Below the pieces are notes generated by a model. It had not been told where the DNA came from. It was given only the letters and a program-made list of their open reading frames with translations, and ran no database searches. From UBA2279 sp034399355 (lineage in GTDB: Bacteria; Actinomycetota; Coriobacteriia; Anaerosomatales; Anaerosomataceae): a DNA stretch of 23,069 nt. The translations under genes were made by a program, and so were the position numbers. The stretch spans positions 1-23,069 of the forward strand of contig JAXMMT010000017.1 in NCBI GenBank assembly GCA_034399355.1, written 5' to 3'. Positions 14,109-22,770 of this stretch are shown one piece after another (position 1 is the first letter of the stretch; each line of letters starts with the position of its first letter).

Positions 14109-14137
14109 TTGTTCGAGCCGTCTGCGTGGACTAGGAT
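14109..14137 (+). promoter_or_regulatory. Putative promoter of the sensor-phosphatase gene
   Basis: TTGTTC (14109-14114) and TAGGAT (14132-14137) are separated by 17 bases, and the start codon is about 33 bases further on. The boxes match the consensus at most positions. It lies just after the ccdA stop, which suggests a new transcription unit. Confidence 0.4.
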
Positions 14138-14170
14138 GAAACCCTAAGCGGCGACTCGACGGGTGGTGCC

Positions 14171-17100
14171 ATGCGGTCCCTGCGGCCCAGCGCTCAGAGC
14201 CTGACGCAGCGCTTCGGTATTCTCGTCGCAGCGCTGATCGTAACCATTACCGTGCTGCTGGGCCTCTCGGCGGCCTCCGGTGTCTATGAGATGGCACGCC
14301 GAGAGGAGTCTGCTCGTCAGCGCGCGTATCTCGATGTTGCCACCCAGCAGATAGAGAATCGCTTTACTGTTGCCCGGCGCGTGGTGACCACACTTCGGTC
14401 TCGTGAAGCGATTCTCTCGGGCGACCGCGTGTCCATGCAAAATGCCCTCGGCGATGCGATCGTCGATAACCCTGAGTACATCAAGCTCCTGTTCGTAGCG
14501 AGCGAGGAGGGGACCGTCGCGGCCTCCTCCCCGGGGATGCCGGAACTGACGGCCAGGGAGATCACCGCGTTCATGCAGGACACGCTCGCCCCCGAGGAAC
14601 CCACGGTGGTGTGGCGCGCGGCGACCGGCGAGGACGCCAACCATCCGTGGGCGGTCATGCCCTTCGTGTACCGCTCCGGAGAACGTGGCTACCTATTTGC
14701 GCAGCTCGACATGGAGCCCATTGGTTCAGCGCTCGAACAGGTAGCGGCTGCGCCGGGCGGCCCCACCGCAGCGGTGCTCTCCGCGTCCGGCTCGCCGCTC
14801 TTCATGGCAGGCGACGGTGAGATTATAGTGCGCGGGGAGCTCGACTTCCGCGAAGTGGACGAGGAGCATCGAGGGGTTGTCTCGGCACGTCTGCCCGACG
14901 GGAGCCGCTTTGTCGGCTACCACACCACACTCTCCGGGACGCTCGGCTGGCAGGTTGTCGTGCTGGAGTCTTCGGAGATGGCGATTCGAGAGACGTGGGC
15001 TGCTCTGCGATCGGCTGTGTTTACCTGGACGGCGACCGTCGTGGTTGTGATGATCGTTGCGCTGGCCATGGTCACCCGGTTGGTGCGCCCGTTGCGCGAT
15101 CTCGAACGACGAGCGAATGCCGTGGCGCGCGGTGCCTACGCCGAGCCCGTCGAGGTCACCCGCCGGGATGAGATAGGGCGACTGCTGGAAGCATTCAACT
15201 CGGTGGCGGCCAGGTTGGACCGCATGCACGATGTGTCGCAGGTCCTCGCGCGTTCGTCCGAACGAGAGGAAGTGCTCGACGGTATCCTTTCTTCGGTGGG
15301 GCACATGCTCGGCACGGCGGATGTCGATGTACTGCTCCTCACCGAGGACGCGCGTGAGTTCGAGCTGTCCCGGGCTATCGGCGCGCTCAGCGGTCGCGTC
15401 GGTTTGTGCCTTCTGCGTGACGAATCGCCCTGGCTCACTCATGCCATCCACGGAGGCGGCGCAGTGCACTTCGAGGGTGACTTCGCCGATGACACGCTGC
15501 TGAAGCACCACGTCACGTACGGCGCTCGCGCCCTTGCCGTGCCGCTTGTCGTCGGCCTGGAGACCCTCGGTCTCATCGTCGTCGTGAGCTGCACAGAAGA
15601 CGGGTTTAGCAACGCCGAGGTCGAGATGGTGCGCTCTTTCGCCGCACAGTCGTCGGTGGCGCTGCACAACGCGAAGCTCTTCTCCGAAGAACGCCGCTCA
15701 CGTCGTGAGGCCGAGGTGCTCCTCACCGTGGCCGAGCGCATCGCGCGAACCGGGGTTCTGGCCGAGGCCATCGATGATGTGCTCGGAGTCGAGTCGGAAC
15801 TGCTCGGTATGCCGATACGACGCGCACTGATACTGCACCGTGACGACTACGGGTTACCGCCGAGCGATGAGCCCGCACTCGAGTCCGAGCTGGCCGAGGC
15901 CTGGCTGTCACTATTCGGTTCCGCCGCAGATGACCCTGTCGGACCGCAAGCGATGTATGTCGTCCGTGATTCGGCAGAGAGGGGCCTCAGAGCGTTTATG
16001 GAGTCTTTCGGCGTGGCCAGCATGGTTCTGACTCCGTTGGCCGTTGAAGGTCGCCTGCTCGGCATGCTTGCAGTTGGCTCGGAGACGACGATCGTGCGGG
16101 TGACTCCACGTCACATGCGTGTGGCCGAGGTGATTGGCACGCAGCTCTCCCTAGCGCTCCAGAACGAGATGCTGTACGAACAGGCCAGAGGTCGAGCGGA
16201 CAACCTCGAGACCGTCTTTCGTATCAGCCAGGCCGTGAGTTCCTCGCTGCAGAGCAAAGTAGTGCTGAACCGCGTGCTCGATGTCGTGCAGAAGATCTTC
16301 TCGGCCGATGCCGTCATACTCATGACGTATGACGCTGATAGAAGGTCCCTGCTGGTGCCGATGGCGCGCGGTCTTCTGCATCGTGACATGTTGGACGCAG
16401 AGTATGCGCCGGGCGAAGATCTTCCGGGCCGCGTGTTCGCGTCCAAGCAGCCCGAGCGATTCGACTCGCTCGAAAGTATCGACACGTCACTGGCGAACGT
16501 GGCCCGGGCGCAGGGCCTCGAGTCGTTGCTTGTCGTGCCGCTACTTGCACGCGGCAGGAGCATCGGCGTTCTCAGCGTCCTTGCTCGGGACGAAGCTGCG
16601 TTCGGAGACGACGACATGGAGCTGCTGCGTACGTTTGCCTCGCAGGCGGCGCTCGCAATCGATAACGCGAGGATGTTCAGCCGAGAGCACCACGTCGCCT
16701 CGGTGTTGCAGGGAAGCATCCTTCCATCCCAGCTGCCGCGGATCGAAGGAATCGACTCCAGCAGCATCTACCTACCCGCGGGATCCGAAGCAGATATCGG
16801 CGGCGACTACTACGATCTGTTCAGGGCGCCCGACGAGCGGCTCGTCATGGCGATCGGCGACGTGTGCGGCAAGGGTGTTGAGGCTGCGACGAAGACATCG
16901 ATGATCAAGTATTCCATCCGGGGTATGGTGGTCGCCGGGCTCGAGCCGGCAGCAATCATGCGTGAGGTGAACACGATGCTCATCGAATCCGGAGACGCCA
17001 CGAATATTGTGACGCTCTGGATGGGCTTCCTCGACGTCGACGAAGGGCGACTTGTGTACGCGAATGGCGGACATCCGCCTGCGCTCTTGCTGCAGCCCTC

Positions 17101-17431
17101 GGACGGACGGCTCGAGCGCCTCTCGACCACCGGAGCGCTTCTCGGGGCGGTGGCTGGTGCCGACTACGACCAGGAGACGATGTACGTTGAGCCAGACGCC
17201 GTCCTGTTGTTGTACACCGATGGTGTCACCGAGGCGCGCAACAAGAGCCGCTTTTTCGGAGAGGGACGGGTACGGCGGGCGTTGAAACTGGGGGGGTCTG
17301 CCGCTGCCGTCACACAGCGGCTCCTGGCGCAGGTTCAGCGGTTCTCTGGCGGAGACCTGCGTGACGATGCGGCCATACTGACGGTACGACGGCTTCCCGC
17401 GCGAGAGGCGGAGGTTGTTTCGCTGCCATAG
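14171..17431 (+). CDS. Membrane sensor SpoIIE/RsbU-type PP2C phosphatase with HAMP and GAF domains
   Basis: This 1086-residue protein should dephosphorylate a STAS-domain anti-anti-sigma factor in response to signals. A first helix (about 17-39), an extracytoplasmic sensor (about 40-275, Cache-like) and a second helix (about 281-303) come first. A HAMP linker (RRDEIGRLLEAFN) follows, then about three GAF-like segments between residues 360 and 845. The C-terminal PPM domain (about 850-1075) has the metal-binding motifs GGDYYDLF, GDVCGKGVEAA, YANGGHPPALL, YTDGVTEARN and DDAAILTV, so it looks active. The middle GAF-like segment is the most divergent. The ATG at 14171 has a weak GGGTGG upstream. 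The STAS/kinase fusion 52 bases downstream is the obvious partner. Confidence 0.9.
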   Translation: MRSLRPSAQSLTQRFGILVAALIVTITVLLGLSAASGVYEMARREESARQRAYLDVATQQIENRFTVARRVVTTLRSREAILSGDRVSMQNALGDAIVDNPEYIKLLFVASEEGTVAASSPGMPELTAREITAFMQDTLAPEEPTVVWRAATGEDANHPWAVMPFVYRSGERGYLFAQLDMEPIGSALEQVAAAPGGPTAAVLSASGSPLFMAGDGEIIVRGELDFREVDEEHRGVVSARLPDGSRFVGYHTTLSGTLGWQVVVLESSEMAIRETWAALRSAVFTWTATVVVVMIVALAMVTRLVRPLRDLERRANAVARGAYAEPVEVTRRDEIGRLLEAFNSVAARLDRMHDVSQVLARSSEREEVLDGILSSVGHMLGTADVDVLLLTEDAREFELSRAIGALSGRVGLCLLRDESPWLTHAIHGGGAVHFEGDFADDTLLKHHVTYGARALAVPLVVGLETLGLIVVVSCTEDGFSNAEVEMVRSFAAQSSVALHNAKLFSEERRSRREAEVLLTVAERIARTGVLAEAIDDVLGVESELLGMPIRRALILHRDDYGLPPSDEPALESELAEAWLSLFGSAADDPVGPQAMYVVRDSAERGLRAFMESFGVASMVLTPLAVEGRLLGMLAVGSETTIVRVTPRHMRVAEVIGTQLSLALQNEMLYEQARGRADNLETVFRISQAVSSSLQSKVVLNRVLDVVQKIFSADAVILMTYDADRRSLLVPMARGLLHRDMLDAEYAPGEDLPGRVFASKQPERFDSLESIDTSLANVARAQGLESLLVVPLLARGRSIGVLSVLARDEAAFGDDDMELLRTFASQAALAIDNARMFSREHHVASVLQGSILPSQLPRIEGIDSSSIYLPAGSEADIGGDYYDLFRAPDERLVMAIGDVCGKGVEAATKTSMIKYSIRGMVVAGLEPAAIMREVNTMLIESGDATNIVTLWMGFLDVDEGRLVYANGGHPPALLLQPSDGRLERLSTTGALLGAVAGADYDQETMYVEPDAVLLLYTDGVTEARNKSRFFGEGRVRRALKLGGSAAAVTQRLLAQVQRFSGGDLRDDAAILTVRRLPAREAEVVSLP

Positions 17432-17483
17432 ACAGCGGGAACTATGCCACTTGAGTGACAGGGAATGCCGAGGAGGCGCAGGC

Positions 17484-18272
17484 GTGGAGATGACCATCGA
17501 CCGACGCGGTGACGCATCAGTGTGCGTCGTACGCCTGCGCGGTGAGATCGATATGTCCACGGTTTCCGGGCTCCGGTCGTCGGTGGAGTCCGTGGTGCTT
17601 GCAGGATGTACGAACGTTGTACTTGACCTTGCCGCTGTCACCTACGCTGATAGTTCAGCCCTCGGTCTCATCGTGTGGCTCGATCGGTTGCTGAACCCGC
17701 GAAAAGGAAAGCTCGTGCTCGCGGGCGCCAACCGTGATGTCGGGCGTATCTTGGAGATCTCAGGGTTGGTCGGACTTGCGCCCACGATTGCCACCGCCGC
17801 GGATGCCTCAGACGCCGTGAGTGGGCTCGATATGCCGGATCATGTGAGCGAGCCCTTGCGGGTCGACTCGCTGTCGTTGGCTGCGGGTGTAGAAGCACTT
17901 CCGCGCATCCGTGCCCAAGTGTGCGAACTCCTCGGAGACGTCGACATGTCAGAGGCTGCGTTGTTTGACGTGCGGGTGGCCGTGGGCGAAGCGCTCGCCA
18001 ATGCGATACGGCACGGGTCGCCGGGAGGGATGGCGGACACCGTGCTCGTCACGGTCTTCGTTTACGAAGACCGTGTGGCGATTCGCGTGACCGACTCAGG
18101 TACAGGTTTTGATGGGACGGCGGGTGGAAATGATGACCTCTACGCCGCTTCGGGCCGGGGAGTGATGTTTATGCGGGCTTTGGTGGACCGTGTGGACTTC
18201 TCGGCGGCTCCGGGCGGCGGCACCTCGGTCACGCTCGTCAAGCATCTCGATGGCTTCAGGGCGGCCCTGTAG
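17484..18272 (+). CDS. Fusion of a STAS anti-anti-sigma domain and an RsbW/SpoIIAB-like kinase
   Basis: This 262-residue soluble protein joins two parts that are normally separate. Residues 1-105 form a STAS domain with the phosphorylation site ADSSALG (Ser57/Ser58). Residues about 135-262 form a GHKL serine kinase with N box VGEALANAIRHGS, G1 TDSGTGFD and G2 GRGVMFMRALVDRV. In partner switching the kinase phosphorylates the STAS protein and also binds a sigma factor, and a PP2C phosphatase reverses this. Here one chain could phosphorylate itself. The GTG at 17484 has AGGAGG 7 bases upstream. The phosphatase gene just upstream is the likely antagonist. No sigma gene is in the window, so the output is unknown. 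Confidence 0.85.
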   Translation: MEMTIDRRGDASVCVVRLRGEIDMSTVSGLRSSVESVVLAGCTNVVLDLAAVTYADSSALGLIVWLDRLLNPRKGKLVLAGANRDVGRILEISGLVGLAPTIATAADASDAVSGLDMPDHVSEPLRVDSLSLAAGVEALPRIRAQVCELLGDVDMSEAALFDVRVAVGEALANAIRHGSPGGMADTVLVTVFVYEDRVAIRVTDSGTGFDGTAGGNDDLYAASGRGVMFMRALVDRVDFSAAPGGGTSVTLVKHLDGFRAAL

Positions 18273-18370
18273 AGGGGTGTCCCTCAGACACATTCAGTAT
18301 GATGCGCTCGGATAGGGATAACGGGTATCCTTTCTGGGAGCCCCCGCCGTTCTATGCTTCGGAGGTATCG

Positions 18371-18940
18371 ATGGAACTCAAGGACGTACTTCGCGCCAGA
18401 CACTCGATCCGAGTCTTCCGAAGTGACCCGATTGACGAGTCGGTCATCCGCGAGATCATCGAGTACGCGTCGCTCGCTCCGTCCACGCTGAACCTGCAGC
18501 CGTGGCATTTCCATATCGCTACGGGAGCGTCGCGTGATGCGGTGAATGAGATCATGGCGCAAACGACGCAGTACCTGCAGGAGTACGTGGACAAGTTGGG
18601 TTCCGAAGTGGTGGATCACGCTGCCCGTTTCTATGCGGACCTCGGCGGCGCTCCCGTCATCATCGGCATCTCTACGCCCGTCATCGATGACCCGCTGGTC
18701 GATCAGACGAACATCCTTCTCTCGGTGGGCGCGTGTATCGGGAATATACTACTGCTGGCTACTGAACGCGGGCTGGGCGCCTGCAACCTCACTGTTCCGC
18801 GGTGGGTAGCGCAAGATCTTCTGCATGTATTCCAGGTACCCGAGGGTCGGGAACTGACTTCGATCATGGTACTCGGCGTTCCTGACGAGGAGCCCGTTGA
18901 GCACGATCGCAATCCTGACGTGATCTCCTGGTTGCGCTGA
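18371..18940 (+). CDS. Nitroreductase-family flavoprotein
   Basis: This 189-residue FMN enzyme belongs to the nitroreductase family and uses NAD(P)H to reduce nitro compounds, quinones or other substrates. The FMN-binding motif RARHSIRVF opens the protein (residues 8-16), followed by SLAPSTLNLQPWHF and 'ACIGNILLLATERGLGACN', the usual second-half motif. The size fits a homodimeric subunit; the substrate cannot be told. The ATG at 18371 has GGAGG 5 bases upstream; the frame extends to 18299 with no family character. The HAD gene follows after one base, so the two are co-transcribed. Confidence 0.85.
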   Translation: MELKDVLRARHSIRVFRSDPIDESVIREIIEYASLAPSTLNLQPWHFHIATGASRDAVNEIMAQTTQYLQEYVDKLGSEVVDHAARFYADLGGAPVIIGISTPVIDDPLVDQTNILLSVGACIGNILLLATERGLGACNLTVPRWVAQDLLHVFQVPEGRELTSIMVLGVPDEEPVEHDRNPDVISWLR

Positions 18941-18941
18941 G

Positions 18942-19649
18942 GTGCCCGTGCTCAGAGCAGTCTTCTTCGATGTAGGCAACACTCTTCTGTATCCGCAGCC
19001 GAGCGTATCCGAGGTCTGTCGGCAGGTTCTTGCCGAGGCGGGCCATACCCATGGTCTCGAGGCCATCGACGCCCTCATGCCGCTTGTCGACGCGTACTAC
19101 GAGGACCGCTATCGCGCGGATGACACGTTCTGGACGGACGAAGAGGAGACATCCGACGTCTGGGTCGGCATGTACTCGCTCCTGTGTCGCAAGCTGGGTA
19201 TTGAAGAGAGCGCCGTTGTACTGGCCCGCCGGGTCTACGATGAGTTCGGCAAGGCTGACCGGTGGCGCGTTTACGACGATGTGGTTCCCGCGTTGTCCCG
19301 GCTGCGCGAGCGTGGCCTCAAGCTCGGCATCATCTCGAATTGGGACCGCCGTCTCGTCCGCCTTGTGGACGGTCTTGGCCTGGCGTCATACATGGACTCG
19401 GTCATCTCCTCGGCAGACATCGGCCTTCGTAAGCCCGACCCGCGGATCTTTGAACTCGCGTGTAGCGAACTTGGCGTTGAACCGGGCGATGCCGCGCATG
19501 TCGGGGACCACCACTACGCGGACGTGCTCGGTGCGCGTGCCGTGGGGATGCATGCTGTGCTGATCGACCGCCACGGCGGCGAGGTTGCACCCGTCGGTCT
19601 TCGGCCCATTCCGAGTTTCGACGACATCGAAGACGCACTCGGACTCTGA
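18942..19649 (+). CDS. HAD-superfamily hydrolase (subfamily IA, REG-2-like)
   Basis: This 235-residue protein is a cytoplasmic phosphatase-like enzyme of the haloacid dehalogenase superfamily. Motif I is FFDVGNTL, with the nucleophile Asp. The second acid of the classical DxD is Gly, as in the REG-2/HDHD3-like branch, so general acid-base catalysis may differ. Motif II is IISNWD, motif III is RKPDPRIFE (Lys) and motif IV is HVGDHHYADVLGA. A helical cap spans about residues 20-100. The start is either the GTG at 18942, one base after the nitroreductase stop, or the GTG at 18948. The substrate is unknown. Confidence 0.8.
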   Translation: MPVLRAVFFDVGNTLLYPQPSVSEVCRQVLAEAGHTHGLEAIDALMPLVDAYYEDRYRADDTFWTDEEETSDVWVGMYSLLCRKLGIEESAVVLARRVYDEFGKADRWRVYDDVVPALSRLRERGLKLGIISNWDRRLVRLVDGLGLASYMDSVISSADIGLRKPDPRIFELACSELGVEPGDAAHVGDHHYADVLGARAVGMHAVLIDRHGGEVAPVGLRPIPSFDDIEDALGL

Positions 19650-19690
19650 GCGTTGTGGCCGCGGATTCCGGGCGGCGGTATCATGCAGAA

Positions 19691-19706
19691 GGCGCCGCTC
19701 GGCGCC
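19691..19706. repeat. GGCGCC hairpin in the ubiD leader
   Basis: GGCGCC-GCTC-GGCGCC can form a 6-bp stem with a 4-base loop, 20 bases before the ubiD start. No T-run follows. TATCAT at 19679-19684 could be a -10 box, but no good -35 box is at the right distance. The hairpin may affect translation or mRNA stability; this is weak inference. Confidence 0.35.
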
Positions 19707-19726
19707 TGATAGTCGAGGGAGGGCAC

Positions 19727-21217
19727 ATGGCCTTTACCGATCTGCGTGACTTCATCACGCTGCTCGAGAGCAAAGGGCAGCTCAAGCGCATAACCGCGGA
19801 AGTCGATCCGCACTTGGAGATCGGGGAGATCGCCGATCGCGTGAGCAAGGCGGTCGGGCCGGCGCTGCTGTTCGAGAACCCGGTGAACCGCGAGACGGGC
19901 GAGCGTTACTCGATGCCAATCGTTATCAACCTCATGGGCAGCTACGACCGCATGGCGTGGGCTCTTGGCGTCGATGCCGAGACAGGCACCTGGCGAGATC
20001 TCGATGCCAAAGGCAACCAGCTCGTAGATATGGTGCCACTCGACATGCCGGCTTCGATGAAGGGTAAGCTTGATGCCCTGGTGGGGCTCAAGGATCTTGC
20101 AGGCGCCGGTGCGAAGGAAGTGAAGTCGAGCAAGGCCGAATGCCAGCAGGTAGTCCTGCGCGGCGAGGAGGTGGACCTCGCGAAGCTTCCGGTGCTCACC
20201 ACATGGCCTGAGGACGGGGGTCCCTTTATCACGCTCCCGCTCGTGGTGACGCGCAATCTCAAGGGCAAGCCGAACATCGGCATGTACCGCCTGCAGGTCT
20301 TCGACCGCAACACCACTGGCCTGCACATCCACGAGCACCATGACGGCGCCAAGAACATGCGCGAGTGGCAGGAGGCGGGGGAGACCCGCATGCCCGTTTC
20401 GGTTGCGCTCGGCGCCGACCCGACGACGATCTTCTCGGCCACCGCGCCAGCACCGCCCATCATCGATGAGTACCTACTCTCGGGCATCCTGAGAGGGGAG
20501 AGCGTCGAGGTCGTCAGATGTGTGACCAACGACCTGCTTGTGCCCGCCCACGCCGAGATCGTGCTGGAAGGCTATGTCGAGCTGGGCGAAACACGCCGGG
20601 AGGGCCCCTTTGGTGACCATACGGGCTATTACTCCCTTGCGGACGACTTCCCGGTCTTCCATGTGGAAGCCATCACCATGCGCCGCGACGCTCTATACCC
20701 GGCCACCATCGTCGGTCAGCCGCCTATGGAGGACTGCTATATGGGCAAGGCGGCCGAGCGGCTGTTCCTGCCGGTCATCCGTGCGATGATGCCCGAGGTC
20801 ATCGACTACGACCTGCCGCTCGAAGGCGTGTTCCACAACTGTGCAATCTTCCAGATCAAGAAGGAGTTTGCCGGACAGGCGTTCCGTGTGATGAACTTCG
20901 CCTGGTCGATGGGGCAGATGATGTTCACGAAGTACATCATCGTCGTGGACGAAGAGGTTGACTGTCACAACTACTCCGAGGTTGCCTGGCGGTGCTTCAA
21001 CAACGTCGATCCGAGCCGGGGCATTCTCATCAGCAAGGGCCCGCTCGACAGGCTCGACCACTCCAGCAACTTCGAGAGCTTCGGCTACAAGATGGGCATC
21101 GATGCGACACGCCCGCTGCTGGGCGAGGGGTATACGCGCGAATGGCCAGAGCCGATGAAGATGACGCCCGAGGTCAAGGCCCGCGTTGACGCGATGTGGG
21201 ACGAGTTCGGCCTGTGA
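19727..21217 (+). CDS. ubiD: UbiD-family prenylated-FMN decarboxylase
   Basis: This 496-residue enzyme decarboxylates an aromatic acid using prenylated FMN made by UbiX. Family landmarks include FTDLRDFITLLESKGQL at the N-terminus, 'PVLTTWPEDGGPFITLPLVV', and the cofactor/catalytic stretch ELGETRREGPFGDHTGYYS with its conserved Arg and Glu residues. The C-terminal half (QMMFTKYIIVVDEEVD; SNFESFGYKMGID) is typical too. Next to a UbiA-like prenyltransferase and UbiX in a bacterium of this kind, the likely role is decarboxylation of a prenylated naphthoate in futalosine-route menaquinone synthesis (MqnL-like). Ubiquinone synthesis is unlikely. The ATG at 19727 has GGGAGGG upstream. The stop overlaps the ubiA start (GTGA). 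Confidence 0.93.
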   Translation: MAFTDLRDFITLLESKGQLKRITAEVDPHLEIGEIADRVSKAVGPALLFENPVNRETGERYSMPIVINLMGSYDRMAWALGVDAETGTWRDLDAKGNQLVDMVPLDMPASMKGKLDALVGLKDLAGAGAKEVKSSKAECQQVVLRGEEVDLAKLPVLTTWPEDGGPFITLPLVVTRNLKGKPNIGMYRLQVFDRNTTGLHIHEHHDGAKNMREWQEAGETRMPVSVALGADPTTIFSATAPAPPIIDEYLLSGILRGESVEVVRCVTNDLLVPAHAEIVLEGYVELGETRREGPFGDHTGYYSLADDFPVFHVEAITMRRDALYPATIVGQPPMEDCYMGKAAERLFLPVIRAMMPEVIDYDLPLEGVFHNCAIFQIKKEFAGQAFRVMNFAWSMGQMMFTKYIIVVDEEVDCHNYSEVAWRCFNNVDPSRGILISKGPLDRLDHSSNFESFGYKMGIDATRPLLGEGYTREWPEPMKMTPEVKARVDAMWDEFGL

Positions 21218-22083
21218 GCAAGTTTGCCGAGAAGACGAAGGTGTTGCTCGAGCTCGTGAAGTTCGAGCACTCGATCTTCGCTCTGCCGTACGCGTATATC
21301 GGAGCGCTCTACGGAGCAGCGCCGGGGTGGCCATCACTCCCGGATCTTGTGTGGATCACCGTCGCCATGGTTGGCGCCCGTAGCTTCGCATTCGTGGTCA
21401 ACCGCGCCGCCGACAAAGAGATTGACGCCCGCAACCCCCGCACTGCCGGGCGCGCACTACCTGCGGGCCTCATCAAGGCATGGGAGCTCTGGCTCTTCTC
21501 GACGGTCGTCCTGGCGGCGTTCCTGTTCGCAGTGTGGCAACTTCATCCGATCACACGCTGGCTCTGGCCGATCGTACTCGCTGCTTTCGTGGCCTACCCC
21601 TTCACGAAGCGTTTCACGCCACTGTGCCACTACTGGCTAGGTCTGTGCCTTGGCCTTGCGCCAGTGGGTGCCTGGGTCGCTGTGACAGGAGAGGTCGGCC
21701 ATCCCGCGCCGTGGGTCCTCGGTGCGGCGGTGGCGCTTTGGACGGCCGGGTTCGACATCATCTATGCTACGCAGGATCTCGCGTACGACGTGCGCGACGG
21801 CAGCCACTCGATGCCCGCTGACCTCGGTATCGCGCGAGCGCTTGCGCAGACGCGTGTCGCGCACGTGCTCACCGTGGTGCTGCTCGGTCTGGGCGGGGTC
21901 TTGGTTGGCGCAGGCTGGCCATGGTACGCAGGGATTGCGATTGCGGCGGTACTGCTTGGGTATGAGAACCTCATCGTGAAGTCCGACGATCTCTCGCATG
22001 TGAACGCGGCGTTCTTCACCGTAAATGGCATCATCGCCGTGATCGTCTTCGCAGGTGCGATGCTTGACCGTCTGCTCGCCTAG
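21214..22083 (+). CDS. ubiA: UbiA-family prenyltransferase (MqnP-like)
   Basis: This 289-residue enzyme of eight or nine membrane helices transfers a polyprenyl chain onto an aromatic acid. The first prenyl-diphosphate/Mg site is NRAADKEIDARNPRTAGR, an NxxxDxxxD form of the usual NDxxDxxxD. The second is DIIYATQDLAYDVRDGSHS. The second motif and the surrounding HSMPADLG are characteristic of the 4-hydroxybenzoate/dihydroxynaphthoate branch, here probably MqnP. The GTG at 21214 overlaps the ubiD stop by 4 bases, implying translational coupling. UbiX follows 12 bases after. Confidence 0.92.
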   Translation: MSKFAEKTKVLLELVKFEHSIFALPYAYIGALYGAAPGWPSLPDLVWITVAMVGARSFAFVVNRAADKEIDARNPRTAGRALPAGLIKAWELWLFSTVVLAAFLFAVWQLHPITRWLWPIVLAAFVAYPFTKRFTPLCHYWLGLCLGLAPVGAWVAVTGEVGHPAPWVLGAAVALWTAGFDIIYATQDLAYDVRDGSHSMPADLGIARALAQTRVAHVLTVVLLGLGGVLVGAGWPWYAGIAIAAVLLGYENLIVKSDDLSHVNAAFFTVNGIIAVIVFAGAMLDRLLA

Positions 22084-22095
22084 GAAGGGGAGCGC

Positions 22096-22692
22096 ATGAA
22101 ACGCTACATTGTCGTCATCACGGGGGCGTCAGGCTCTGCGTACGGCATGCGCCTCGTCGAGCAGCTGCTTCTCTTGGGCGCGGAGGTGACGCTCATCTTC
22201 ACTCGCACTGGCGCGGAAGTCACCGCATATGAGCTGGGCTTCAAACTCCCTGAGGCGGGTGCACGTGATGCGGTGATGCGCTTCCTCGAAGTCCAGCCTG
22301 ATCTGCCGCTCCGTGTCGTTTCCGACGATGATCTGTTCGACGCAGTTGCATCGGGTTCGAGTCCCGTAGACGGCATGATCATCTGCCCGGCCTCGATGGG
22401 TTTTATCGGCTCGGTAGCTTCCGGTCTCGCCTCCGACCTCGCGGAGCGTGCCGCTGATGTCATGCTCAAGGAGCGTCGGCCGCTCATCTTCGTGCCGCGT
22501 GAGACCCCGCTGAACCTGATCCACCTGCGCAATCTCACGACGCTGGCCGAAGCGGGCGCTGTCGTTCTGCCGGCGATGCCTGCGTTCTACACACGGCCAG
22601 AGAGCCTTGATGACATGGTGAACTTCGTCGTCGGCAAGGCGCTTGACGTGCTCGGAGTCGAGCACGAGTTGTTCCCCCGCTGGCGTGAGTGA
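22096..22692 (+). CDS. ubiX: Flavin prenyltransferase UbiX
   Basis: This 198-residue flavoprotein joins dimethylallyl phosphate to FMN to make the prenylated FMN that UbiD needs. Landmarks are the N-terminal VVITGASGSAYGMRL, ICPASMGFIGSVASGLASDL, FVPRETPLNLIHLRNL, and a C-terminal MPAFYTRPESLDDMVNFVVG. The length is typical of the dodecameric family. GGAAGGGGAG lies just before the ATG at 22096. It closes the ubiD-ubiA-ubiX operon; a leftward transposase gene ends 21 bases after its stop. Confidence 0.94.
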   Translation: MKRYIVVITGASGSAYGMRLVEQLLLLGAEVTLIFTRTGAEVTAYELGFKLPEAGARDAVMRFLEVQPDLPLRVVSDDDLFDAVASGSSPVDGMIICPASMGFIGSVASGLASDLAERAADVMLKERRPLIFVPRETPLNLIHLRNLTTLAEAGAVVLPAMPAFYTRPESLDDMVNFVVGKALDVLGVEHELFPRWRE

Positions 22693-22710
22693 CGGGCGTC
22701 GAGGCGTGAT

Positions 22711-22770
22711 GCCTCAGAATAAAAGGTACTCGAGCGACTGATTCGTTGCCTCACAATAAATGTACTCGAG
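22711..22770. repeat. Two direct repeats at a probable insertion-sequence end
   Basis: Two near-identical copies are present at 22711-22734 and 22748-22770. Both begin GCCTCA, continue with AATAAA and end TACTCGAG, and their starts are 37 bases apart. They encode the last residues of the leftward transposase, including its stop. A GAGGC-GTGAT-GCCTC inverted repeat (22701-22715) abuts them. Tandem sites at an element end are typical transposase binding sites, so the IS boundary probably lies near 22700-22711. Confidence 0.55.

Noticed and set aside
18316..18330. GGATA-ACGGG-TATCC inverted repeat before the nitroreductase gene
   Set aside because: The five-base arms are too short to separate from chance, and no clear promoter surrounds it.
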